Origin: Flavobacterium limnosediminis JC2902 | GTDB taxonomy: Bacteria; Bacteroidota; Bacteroidia; Flavobacteriales; Flavobacteriaceae | Assembly: GCF_000498535.1 (NCBI RefSeq) | Contig: NZ_AVGG01000002.1 | Location: 336,922-400,921 of the forward strand | Direction: 5' to 3' | Length of the DNA: 64,000 nucleotides | Shown: positions 7,581 through 13,951 of the stretch, in pieces | How positions within the stretch are numbered: position 1 is the stretch's first letter | Layout of the letters: each line of letters opens with the position of its first letter | The notes under the pieces: model-generated | Databases searched by the model: none | Seen by the model: the letters and a program-made list of their open reading frames with translations, nothing else | Told to the model about the DNA's origin: nothing | Program-made: the position numbers and the translations under genes

Positions 7581-7745
7581 TTATTTATTAACCTCAACTA
7601 TTTCTAATTCACCAGTCCACCTATCCAACAGCAAAGCATTATCATAATTACTCTTGATTACTTTGTATCTACTCATTACAGCTAAAACAATGATACCAAA
7701 AAAGAGTACTATTGCTAACTTGTTTTTATTGAAAAATTCTTTCAT
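7581..7745 (-). CDS. Small single-pass membrane protein (54 aa)
   Basis: ATG-started frame of 54 codons ending in TAA. The N-terminus is basic (MKEFFNKNK), followed by one hydrophobic helix (LAIVLFFGIIVLAVM) and a soluble tail YKVIKSNYDNALLLDRWTGE. It fills the gap between integrase (33 bases upstream) and the 86-aa gene (six bases downstream), in an operon-like order. The last residues (DRWTGELEIVEVNK) resemble the short extracytoplasmic tails of small membrane proteins that report their own transcript's neighbour; no function can be assigned. Confidence 0.6.
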   Translation of the reverse strand: MKEFFNKNKLAIVLFFGIIVLAVMSRYKVIKSNYDNALLLDRWTGELEIVEVNK

Positions 7746-7778
7746 AATATTTATCAAAAATTTTTAAAGGTTGGCTTA

Positions 7779-9110
7779 CTATTGTGCGTTTCTAATTACT
7801 GTCATTCCAGGCTCCTTATCTTTGTTCAATCGCTCGTAAAACTGCATAAATAAATCTGCGTTAGCATCTTTATCTTCCCTTTGATTTATGTAGTTCAAAA
7901 ACAAACTTTCTTTTGAGTGTCCGGTTATCTGAATTAATACGGCCGTTGGTATTTTTTTGTAATAATTTGATGCAAACGAACGTCTAAAACTATGTGTCGT
8001 TATTAATTCCCATTTAGGGTAAAAATTTTGTATTTTACGCATTGTTTCCGGCTTGTTTTTCTTTGCCTCAGGGTTTAATTTTTTACCTTCTACTTTCTCA
8101 TTTATTTCCGCAATCTCGCAAACTTTTTTAATGTGTTCATTCAGTTTTTGAGTACTTACCTTATATGGAAATTCGTTTTTCATTATGTCGACAACATAAG
8201 GATTAATTATTCCAATCGTTACTGATTTTTTTGTTTTCCGTTGTATAACGTCCAAATACATTCGTCCGCCTTTATACCGAATATCCTCTTTTGTAATATT
8301 CAATAAATCACTTGCACGCTGTCCAATCTCACAACCTATTAAGATCCATTTACGGGCGTTTAAATGGGCATCATTTGTAATTTTATTGCAAGTTCTAATT
8401 TGTTCCAATTCATCAAATGACAAAGTAACTATAAAACGTTCCTCGTTTGATTCTGCAAAACCTTCTATTTGCTTAATATATGGGTTTGTTTTTATCTCTA
8501 ATTTTTCAGCATCCAAACAAACAGTTTTTAAATTATCTAACTGCTTACCGGAGTAGTTTTTGGAATAGTTTCTTGTGTTAATTAACCAGTTCGTAAACTT
8601 ATCTACAAAGGTTTTATTAATATCTAAGAAGTGAATTTGTTTTTTGATTGCTGTCTTTTGATAGTCTTCAATTATTTTTTTAAAAGTTTCGTAACCCTTA
8701 ACCCTACTTTTTGAAATTCCTATCTGATTACGTCCGGAAACTTTGCGGGTGTTAGCGTTATCAATAATGAACTGAATATGATTTGCAAGTATTCCAGTAT
8801 CCTTTTTTTCAACCCTCTCAAAACATTCATTGATTTGATTTGATAGCCAAAATTTATCAATAACGGTAGAATCGGTTAAGGCTTCATTATAACGGTCTTC
8901 TAAAAAACTTTGCAACTTCAATAACGACTTATGAAGTAATTTATTAACGTCGTTATTTTTCTTTGGTAGGTTTGTTTCTGTCCAGTCTTTTTCATTTATT
9001 GAAAATCCGGTGTTTGCGGTTACGTCTGTTTTTCTACCTACTTTAAACCTTACCGAGATAGGTTTTTTCTCTTTTGTACTGCTTTGCAGTCTAAACTGAA
9101 TATTTGCCAT
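7779..9110 (-). CDS. Tyrosine recombinase / integrase of the element
   Basis: 443 aa from the ATG at 9110. The front matches the Bacteroidota integrase pattern (MANIQFRLQSSTKEKKPISV, then TGFSINEKDW), with a SAM-like core-binding domain in the middle (FVDKFTNWLINTRNYSKNYS). The catalytic domain has the first Arg in GQRASDLL (about residue 264), HSFRRSFASN (about 373), the second His in TGHSKES (about 397) and the nucleophile Tyr in NYINQ (about 406). A GTG at 9173 would add 21 residues, but it overlaps the paired CTCCCACAT sites and skips the 15-bp motif, so the ATG is preferred. It should catalyse integration into and excision from tRNA-Leu between the 23-bp repeats. Confidence 0.95.
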   Translation of the reverse strand: MANIQFRLQSSTKEKKPISVRFKVGRKTDVTANTGFSINEKDWTETNLPKKNNDVNKLLHKSLLKLQSFLEDRYNEALTDSTVIDKFWLSNQINECFERVEKKDTGILANHIQFIIDNANTRKVSGRNQIGISKSRVKGYETFKKIIEDYQKTAIKKQIHFLDINKTFVDKFTNWLINTRNYSKNYSGKQLDNLKTVCLDAEKLEIKTNPYIKQIEGFAESNEERFIVTLSFDELEQIRTCNKITNDAHLNARKWILIGCEIGQRASDLLNITKEDIRYKGGRMYLDVIQRKTKKSVTIGIINPYVVDIMKNEFPYKVSTQKLNEHIKKVCEIAEINEKVEGKKLNPEAKKNKPETMRKIQNFYPKWELITTHSFRRSFASNYYKKIPTAVLIQITGHSKESLFLNYINQREDKDANADLFMQFYERLNKDKEPGMTVIRNAQ

Positions 9111-9111
9111 G

Positions 9112-9126
9112 TTTGAACTTTTGAAC
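9112..9126 (-). promoter_or_regulatory. Shared 15-bp motif before the integrase start
   Basis: GTTCAAAAGTTCAAA on the minus strand, ending one base before the integrase ATG at 9110. It is identical to 7276-7290. The position relative to ATG in both cases supports 9110 as the true integrase start. Confidence 0.5.
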
Positions 9127-9166
9127 AACTCAAAGGTAAGGCTTTGTTTTTCAATTACAAGTTTTA

Positions 9167-9186
9167 CTCCCACATTACTCCCACAT
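9167..9186 (+). repeat. Paired CTCCCACAT repeats, right end (possible integrase arm sites)
   Basis: CTCCCACAT at 9167-9175 and 9178-9186, 11 bases start to start, in the same orientation and spacing as the left-end pair at 2806-2825. They lie 143 bases from the right attachment repeat; the left pair lies 57 bases from its repeat. Arm-type sites are the natural explanation. Confidence 0.5.
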
Positions 9187-9328
9187 TTCTACTATTTCAT
9201 TCCATTTCATTAGTTTTCATTCTATCATTAAAGGCAATAAAAAAACTTTAAACAATAGCATTTACAAGAGTTCAAGGTTCATTTATACGATTTTTAAAGA
9301 CATTACAAAAAACACAAAACAGACAGGT

Positions 9329-9351
9329 TTCAAGTCCCGCCTTGAGTACAA
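9329..9351 (+). repeat. Right attachment repeat, displaced 3' end of tRNA-Leu
   Basis: A perfect 23-bp copy of 2727-2749. It has no upstream tRNA body, so it is a fragment and not a tRNA gene. It is followed at once by a strong terminator that must have belonged to the tRNA operon before insertion. Between the integrase and this repeat (9187-9328) no gene is seen. Confidence 0.9.
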
Positions 9352-9382
9352 AAGCTTCAAATTAACGTTTGAAGCTTTTTTT
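9351..9382 (+). terminator. Displaced original terminator of the tRNA operon
   Basis: AAAGCTTCAAA at 9351-9361 pairs perfectly with TTTGAAGCTTT at 9368-9378 around loop TTAACG, followed by a T run. It directly follows the right attachment repeat, so excision would place it right after tRNA-Leu. Confidence 0.8.
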
Positions 9383-9526
9383 ATTTCCAGCCATCATCAG
9401 TTTTGTTCCGAATAAAGTTTTACTCAGTTAAGCACAATCCATGCACCTGAAACCGCAAAACGAGACATATAAAATCGGGCGCTGCACAAAAAAACTAAAC
9501 ACACGGCGTTTCCCAAATAAAAACCC

Positions 9527-9555
9527 TTGAATATATCGAGACTTTTATATTTTTG
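9527..9555 (+). promoter_or_regulatory. Promoter of the DUF1508 gene
   Basis: TTG at 9527-9529, an 18-base spacer, then TATTTTTG at 9548-9555, matching TAnnTTTG. The ATG at 9580 follows after 24 bases. The promoter overlaps the TTG at 9553, which therefore cannot be the start codon. Between 9383 and 9526 nothing else was seen. Confidence 0.7.
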
Positions 9556-9579
9556 CAGCCTTTAAAAACAAACACTCCA

Positions 9580-9921
9580 ATGGGAACTTTCGCCATCAGC
9601 AAAAAAGAGAACGGACTAATTAAATTCGAATTCAATTCCCGAAAAGGAAAAACCCTTTTAACGAGTCAGAGCTACAAAAGCAAGGAAGAGTGCGAAAAGG
9701 ATATTTTGTACCTAAAAGAACGTGTCGAGAACGTTTCGTTTTTAAAATTCAAAACACCCGCAGGTAAATTTTTCTTTAAATTGATTCATGACGGACACAT
9801 TCACGGCATCAGCAGAAAATTCACCACCGAATTACTTTTAGCCAAAGGACTGGACGAGATGAAGAACAACTTTTCAGAATCAGAAATACTCGACTTCTCC
9901 GAGGATATCTTTTTCGATTAA
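9580..9921 (+). CDS. DUF1508 (YegP-like) domain protein
   Basis: 113 aa. The first half matches the YegP/DUF1508 fold: GTFAISKKENGLIKFEFNS, then GKTLLTSQSYKSKEECE and DILYLKERV, as in E. coli YegP where G-x-F...S-x-x-Y-x-s-k-x-x-c-x-x-g-i is the signature. The second half (FKTPAGKFFFKLIHDGHIHG onward) looks like a degenerate second copy. The molecular role of the family is unknown. The ATG at 9580 was chosen because the promoter covers the upstream TTG. It is the first chromosomal gene after the element and converges on clpX with a shared terminator. Confidence 0.8.
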   Translation: MGTFAISKKENGLIKFEFNSRKGKTLLTSQSYKSKEECEKDILYLKERVENVSFLKFKTPAGKFFFKLIHDGHIHGISRKFTTELLLAKGLDEMKNNFSESEILDFSEDIFFD

Positions 9922-9926
9922 GACAT

Positions 9927-9956
9927 AAAAAAATCCCGAACAATCGGGATTTTTTA
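9927..9956. terminator. Bidirectional terminator between the DUF1508 gene and clpX
   Basis: AATCCCGA and TCGGGATT form a GC-rich stem with loop ACAA, flanked by an A run before and a T run after. It can therefore end transcripts from both convergent genes. Confidence 0.85.
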
Positions 9957-9959
9957 TAT

Positions 9960-11192
9960 TTAAGAAGCTGCCTGTAAACGTTGCAGTAAATTTTTACTCA
10001 GCGAATGTTCCGCATACTCTCTATCGATAAACAATGATGTTTCATCAGAACTTGGCAAATCGTACATCGCATCGGTTAAAATCGCTTCACAAAGCGATCG
10101 CAATCCTCGTGCCCCTAATTTGTATTCCAAGGCCTTATCAACTATAAAATCCAAAGCATCGTCCGAAATAGTAAATTCCACATCGTCCATTGCGAATAAC
10201 TTCTTGTATTGCTTCACCAAAGCGTTTTTAGGTTCGGTTAAAATCGCACGCAAGGTTTCTTTATCCAAAGGATCCATGTGTGTCAATACCGGAAGACGTC
10301 CAATAATCTCAGGAATCAACCCGAAGTCCTTAATATCTTTCGGAATAATATACTGTAACAGATTGTCCTTGTCGATGGCATCGGAGTTTTTAGACGTACC
10401 GTATCCCACCGCCTGACGGTTCAATCGTTTGGAGATGATTCGCTCAACCCCATCAAAAGCCCCACCGGCAATAAACAGAATATTCTGCGTATTTACCTCA
10501 ACGAATTTCTGATCCGGGTGCTTACGACCTCCTTTTGGCGGCACATTCACAACCGTCCCTTCCAATAACTTCAACAAAGCCTGCTGCACACCTTCTCCCG
10601 AAACATCTCGTGTAATAGAAGGATTATCACTCTTACGAGCAATTTTATCAATCTCATCGATAAAAACGATTCCTCTTTCGGCTTTAGCCACATCATAATC
10701 GGCGGCCTGCAATAATCGGGTTAAAATACTTTCTACATCTTCCCCTACATATCCTGCTTCAGTTAACACTGTCGCATCTACGATAGCCAAAGGAACGTTC
10801 AGCATTTTGGCAATTGTTTTGGCCACCAGAGTTTTTCCGGTTCCGGTTTGCCCTACCATTATGATATTACTTTTTTCGATTTCCACCTCATCGTCGAATT
10901 GCTTTTGCAGCAAACGCTTATAGTGGTTATACACCGCTACGGACATCACTTTTTTGGTCTGATCCTGTCCGATAACATACTGATCTAAAAAGGCGCGTAT
11001 TTCCTTCGGCTTACTTAACACTAAATCAGCAAGCAATCCTGAACTTCCGTTTTGTTTTAATTCTTCCAATACGATGCCGTGTGCCTGCTCAATACACTTA
11101 TCACAAATGTGCGCGTTGATGCCGGCAATCAGCAGATTGGTTTCTGGCTTTTTCCTTCCACAAAAAGAACACTCTAAAACTTCTTTAGCCAT
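9960..11192 (-). CDS. clpX: ATP-dependent Clp protease ATP-binding subunit ClpX
   Basis: 410 aa, normal length. ClpX unfolds tagged proteins and feeds them to ClpP in the cytosol. The N-terminal zinc-binding domain has Cys8, Cys11, Cys30 and Cys33. The AAA+ module has Walker A GQTGTGKT, the pore loop GYVG, Walker [11 protein letters not shown] and the sensor-2 region ARGLRS. The start is ATG at 11192, with a TAACTTTG promoter element close upstream. It follows clpP and tig, the order common in bacteria, though its own promoter suggests partly separate control. Confidence 0.98.
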   Translation of the reverse strand: MAKEVLECSFCGRKKPETNLLIAGINAHICDKCIEQAHGIVLEELKQNGSSGLLADLVLSKPKEIRAFLDQYVIGQDQTKKVMSVAVYNHYKRLLQKQFDDEVEIEKSNIIMVGQTGTGKTLVAKTIAKMLNVPLAIVDATVLTEAGYVGEDVESILTRLLQAADYDVAKAERGIVFIDEIDKIARKSDNPSITRDVSGEGVQQALLKLLEGTVVNVPPKGGRKHPDQKFVEVNTQNILFIAGGAFDGVERIISKRLNRQAVGYGTSKNSDAIDKDNLLQYIIPKDIKDFGLIPEIIGRLPVLTHMDPLDKETLRAILTEPKNALVKQYKKLFAMDDVEFTISDDALDFIVDKALEYKLGARGLRSLCEAILTDAMYDLPSSDETSLFIDREYAEHSLSKNLLQRLQAAS

Positions 11193-11208
11193 ATTTTTAT
11201 TTTTGTTG

Positions 11209-11216
11209 CAAAGTTA
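11209..11216 (-). promoter_or_regulatory. Probable -7 promoter element of clpX
   Basis: TAACTTTG on the minus strand, an exact TAnnTTTG match, 16 bases before the clpX ATG. No convincing -33 TTG was found at the right distance, so confidence is moderate. Confidence 0.45.
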
Positions 11217-11265
11217 CAAAGTATAAAGCTGACTTTACCACCTTTAACTTTTGACTCTCATTAAT

Positions 11266-11925
11266 TTAACTTCTTCTCAATACTTCATCAATCATACCGT
11301 ATTCTTTCGCCTCATCGGCTTTCATCCAGTAATCTCTTTCACTGTCCTTAAACACTTTATCGTACGGCTGTTTCGAATGTTTCGAAATGATCTCATACAA
11401 TTCCTCTTTCAGCTTCAACATCTCTCTCAGATTGATTTCCATATCCGTTGCAACACCCTGAGCCCCTCCTGAAGGCTGATGAATCATCACACGGGAATGC
11501 GGTAACGCCGAACGTTTTCCTTCAGCCCCAGCGCACAATAAAACCGCACCCATCGAAGCCGCCATTCCTGTACAGATGGTCGCCACATCCGGTTTCACAA
11601 ACTGCATGGTATCGTAAATTCCCAAACCGGCATACACGCTTCCGCCCGGGGAATTGATATAAATGCTGATATCTTTTGAAGCATCCACACTTTCAAGGAA
11701 TAACAACTGTGCCTGAATAATATTAGCCACATAATCATCCACACCGGTTCCCATAAAAATGATCCTGTCCATCATCAAACGTGAGAACACATCCATGGAG
11801 GCCACATTTAACTGACGTTCTTCAATAATATACGGAGTCATGCTTCCTACGATTTTATCGTAATACATACTGTTTACTCCGTGATGCTTCGTGGCATATT
11901 TTTTAAATTCTTTTCCGTAGTTCAT
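11266..11925 (-). CDS. clpP: ATP-dependent Clp protease proteolytic subunit ClpP
   Basis: 219 aa from the ATG at 11925. A TTG at 11964 gives a longer frame but lies in the terminator hairpin of tig, so it was rejected. ClpP is the serine peptidase chamber of ClpXP. The catalytic triad is visible: Ser in GMAASMGAVLL, His in RVMIHQPSGG and Asp in KDSERDYWM. YINSPGGSVYAGLGIYDTM forms the oxyanion and strand region. It sits between tig and clpX on the same strand. The N-terminus (MNYGKEFKKYATKHHG) is longer than the E. coli mature form, so processing is possible. Confidence 0.97.
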   Translation of the reverse strand: MNYGKEFKKYATKHHGVNSMYYDKIVGSMTPYIIEERQLNVASMDVFSRLMMDRIIFMGTGVDDYVANIIQAQLLFLESVDASKDISIYINSPGGSVYAGLGIYDTMQFVKPDVATICTGMAASMGAVLLCAGAEGKRSALPHSRVMIHQPSGGAQGVATDMEINLREMLKLKEELYEIISKHSKQPYDKVFKDSERDYWMKADEAKEYGMIDEVLRRS

Positions 11926-11950
11926 AGGGGTATATTTAGTTTGTAAGATT

Positions 11951-11981
11951 AAAAAAAGCGTCAAACAAAATGTCTGACGCT
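11951..11981 (-). terminator. Terminator of tig, upstream of clpP
   Basis: On the minus strand AGCGTCA pairs with TGACGCT around an 11-base loop, followed by seven T. It would stop tig transcripts before clpP. Confidence 0.75.
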
Positions 11982-11989
11982 CAAATATA
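11982..11989 (-). promoter_or_regulatory. Possible clpP promoter -7 element abutting the tig terminator
   Basis: TATATTTG on the minus strand matches TAnnTTTG and ends exactly where the terminator stem begins. A transcript starting about seven bases on would begin inside the hairpin and so escape termination. The -33 element is not clear. Confidence 0.4.
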
Positions 11990-12008
11990 CTTATTTTTTT
12001 AAGAAAAA

Positions 12009-13334
12009 TTATTCTCCGTACATTTCTTTAATAAAGTCTTGATAAGAAACTTCTTTTGCCTTAGCCGAAACTTTTTCTTTAAACAGATTCACCATCTTCT
12101 CACTCATGATTTGTTCCGAAAGACGTTTAACCTCTTCTTGGTTTGACAATACTCTTGCCACGATACCATCAACATCAGCATCTGTAGGGTTCATTTGACC
12201 GAACTGTGCCATTTGTTTTTTGATCAGTTCCGCAGTATATCCTTTTAATTCTTCAAAAGTTGTCTGCAAATTGTTTTCCACAATCACTTTTCCTTCGATT
12301 AACTGATAACGCAATCCGTTTTCTGATTTTGCGTATTCTTCTTCAGCCTGCTCCGGAGTTAATGGGTTTTCGCCAACCGTTTGAATCCATTTTTTAAGGA
12401 ACGTTGCCGGTAATTCGAATTTTGTGCTTTCGATTAAGAACTCGGTAACATCGTTTAAGAATTTCTGATCGGCTTGTGTAGCGAATTGCTGCTCTGCATC
12501 TTCTTTGATTTTCGCTTTCACTTCTTCAACAGAAGTTACATTTCCTTCTCCGAATAATTTATCGAACAACTCTTGATTTAATTCTGCTTTTTCAGAAGTG
12601 TTAATTTCTTCGATAGTGAAGTTTACTTCGATATCCAAACCGTGAACAGCATCATGATCTACTTTCAGATAGTCCATTAATTTGTGATCGTCATCAAAAA
12701 GACCTTTTGTTCCCAAAGTCACTACATCACCAACTTTTTTACCAATGAATTTCTTAACATCCGTTTTTCTTTTGAAAATATCAAGGTTGATAGTAACCGG
12801 GTTGTTGATTCCGTTTTCTTCATTAGAGAATGTTCCGCTGATATCGTCACCTTCTTCAACTTTCTCTTTAGAAATCATTTTCCCGTATTGTTTTTGAATA
12901 CGCTCCACTTGCTCGTCCAACATTTTATCGTCGGCAACAATGGTATATTTCGTGATTTTATTTTTTGCAGCTAAATCCACTTTGAATTCCGGAGCCAAAC
13001 CTAATTCGAATTCGAATTTATAGTTATCGGTATCCCAATTGAAATCTTCTGTCATTTTAGGAAGCGGATTCCCAAGAATATCCAATTTCTCTTCTACAAG
13101 ATAGTTATTCAATGAATTTTGCAACAATTTGTTAACTTCATCCAAAAGAACCGCTTTACCGTATTGTTTCTGAATTAAACTCATTGGCACAGCTCCTTTT
13201 CTAAACCCAGGAATACTGGCATTTTTACGGTAACCTGCTAAAACTTTTTCAACCTGACCTGCATAATCTTCTTTAGTAACCTCAACAGTTACAATCGCAT
13301 TTAATGCATCTACATTGCTTCTTGTAATATTCAT
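12009..13334 (-). CDS. tig: Trigger factor, ribosome-associated chaperone
   Basis: 441 aa. Trigger factor binds nascent chains at the ribosome exit. The ribosome-binding loop signature is present as IPGFRKGAVPMSLIQKQYG near residues 40-60. The middle, corresponding to the FKBP-like domain, is divergent, as in many Bacteroidota. The C-terminal chaperone part is helical and rich in Glu and Lys. The start is ATG at 13334, behind a good promoter. It lies upstream of clpP and clpX, the familiar tig-clpP-clpX block, but its own terminator separates it from clpP. Confidence 0.95.
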   Translation of the reverse strand: MNITRSNVDALNAIVTVEVTKEDYAGQVEKVLAGYRKNASIPGFRKGAVPMSLIQKQYGKAVLLDEVNKLLQNSLNNYLVEEKLDILGNPLPKMTEDFNWDTDNYKFEFELGLAPEFKVDLAAKNKITKYTIVADDKMLDEQVERIQKQYGKMISKEKVEEGDDISGTFSNEENGINNPVTINLDIFKRKTDVKKFIGKKVGDVVTLGTKGLFDDDHKLMDYLKVDHDAVHGLDIEVNFTIEEINTSEKAELNQELFDKLFGEGNVTSVEEVKAKIKEDAEQQFATQADQKFLNDVTEFLIESTKFELPATFLKKWIQTVGENPLTPEQAEEEYAKSENGLRYQLIEGKVIVENNLQTTFEELKGYTAELIKKQMAQFGQMNPTDADVDGIVARVLSNQEEVKRLSEQIMSEKMVNLFKEKVSAKAKEVSYQDFIKEMYGE

Positions 13335-13367
13335 TATTTTGATTTTTTACATACTAAAATTGGGTTG

Positions 13368-13398
13368 CAAAATTATATATTTTTTACAACCCAACCAA
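13368..13398 (-). promoter_or_regulatory. Promoter of tig
   Basis: On the minus strand TTG (13398-13396), a 20-base spacer, then TAATTTTG (13375-13368), matching TTG/TAnnTTTG. The tig ATG follows 33 bases downstream. The stretch 13399-13540 upstream holds nothing recognised. Confidence 0.65.
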
Positions 13399-13540
13399 GT
13401 TTTTAACCTATTGTATTTCATTCGATTATAATTATTTGCTTTTCCGCAGTCCGAAGACACTCAAAAACCGACAAATATCTGCACTGTTTTCACAAAACAT
13501 GGACCAGTTCTTAACAACCGGAAAAGCAATTCCTCCGAAC

Positions 13541-13882
13541 TTAATCCTTCACAAACAGATTCAAAACCCACTGACTTACTGACAATACCACACTGAATAC
13601 TAGCGCATTCAAAAACGTATCCACTGTAAATTCATCAATCAGGTAATCCGCCAGCAATACCATTCCGGCATTGATAATCAAAAGAAACAGACCCAATGTA
13701 AATAGTGTAATCGGCAAGGTAAAGAAAACCAAAACGGGTTTTAAAAACGTATTGAGCAATCCCAATACCACCGCAACTATCAATGCGGCTTTTATGGTCG
13801 CCAAGTGAATTCCCGGAAGAAAATACGACAAAACCACAATCAGAACAGTTGTCAGCAAAAGCCGGACAAGTAAATTTTTCAT
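13541..13882 (-). CDS. Phage holin family IV-type small membrane protein (YvlD-like)
   Basis: 113 aa with four predicted membrane helices: LLVRLLLTTVLIVVLSYFL, AALIVAVVLGLLNTFL, ITLFTLGLFLLIINAGMVLL and ALVFSVVLSVSQWVLNLF. The pattern NTFLKPVLVFFTLPITLFTLG is typical of the PF04020 (YvlD, mycobacterial 4-TM holin superfamily) family. Despite the name these are ordinary chromosomal membrane proteins of unknown role. There are no phage genes nearby, so it is not evidence for a prophage. It starts with ATG and lies downstream of a terminator that ends the SGNH gene. Confidence 0.85.
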   Translation of the reverse strand: MKNLLVRLLLTTVLIVVLSYFLPGIHLATIKAALIVAVVLGLLNTFLKPVLVFFTLPITLFTLGLFLLIINAGMVLLADYLIDEFTVDTFLNALVFSVVLSVSQWVLNLFVKD

Positions 13883-13905
13883 GATAACATTTTTTTTGCA
13901 AAAGT

Positions 13906-13936
13906 AAAAAAGCGCTGAAAAATCAGCGCTTTTTTT
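13906..13936 (-). terminator. Terminator after the SGNH lipoprotein gene
   Basis: AGCGCTGA (13911-13918) and TCAGCGCT (13923-13930) form a perfect 8-bp stem with an AAAA loop and A/T runs on both sides. For the minus strand it ends the FadL-SGNH transcript. Confidence 0.85.
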
Positions 13937-13951
13937 AAAACTATATTTTTT

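Larger units (their letters stand above)
2727..9351. mobile_element. 6.6-kb integrated element in the 3' end of tRNA-Leu
   Basis: Seen: a perfect 23-bp repeat of the tRNA-Leu 3' end at 2727-2749 and 9329-9351, enclosing AT-rich DNA with a tyrosine integrase next to the right copy. Inside are an Xis-like HTH protein, a probable rolling-circle replication protein and seven small or unknown proteins, all on the minus strand except one. Known: tyrosine integrases often use tRNA 3' ends as attB. Inferred: a mobile element able to excise and perhaps replicate. No capsid, Zot-type ATPase, relaxase or conjugation gene was recognised, so it may be a satellite, a small mobilizable island or an integrated plasmid-like replicon. 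Confidence 0.88.

Noticed and set aside
9329..9351. Second tRNA-Leu gene
   Set aside because: Only the 3' 23 bases are present; there is no D arm, anticodon or acceptor 5' strand, so it is an attachment-site copy.
2727..9351. Element as a complete filamentous prophage or as a conjugative element
   Set aside because: No Zot/pI-type ATPase, coat protein, relaxase, coupling protein or type IV secretion gene could be recognised.
13541..13882. Holin-like gene as sign of a prophage
   Set aside because: The family is named for holins but is widespread in normal chromosomes, and no phage genes surround it.
13635..13901. Overlapping minus-strand frame across the holin-like gene
   Set aside because: It shares the region with the better supported membrane protein and has no recognisable features.
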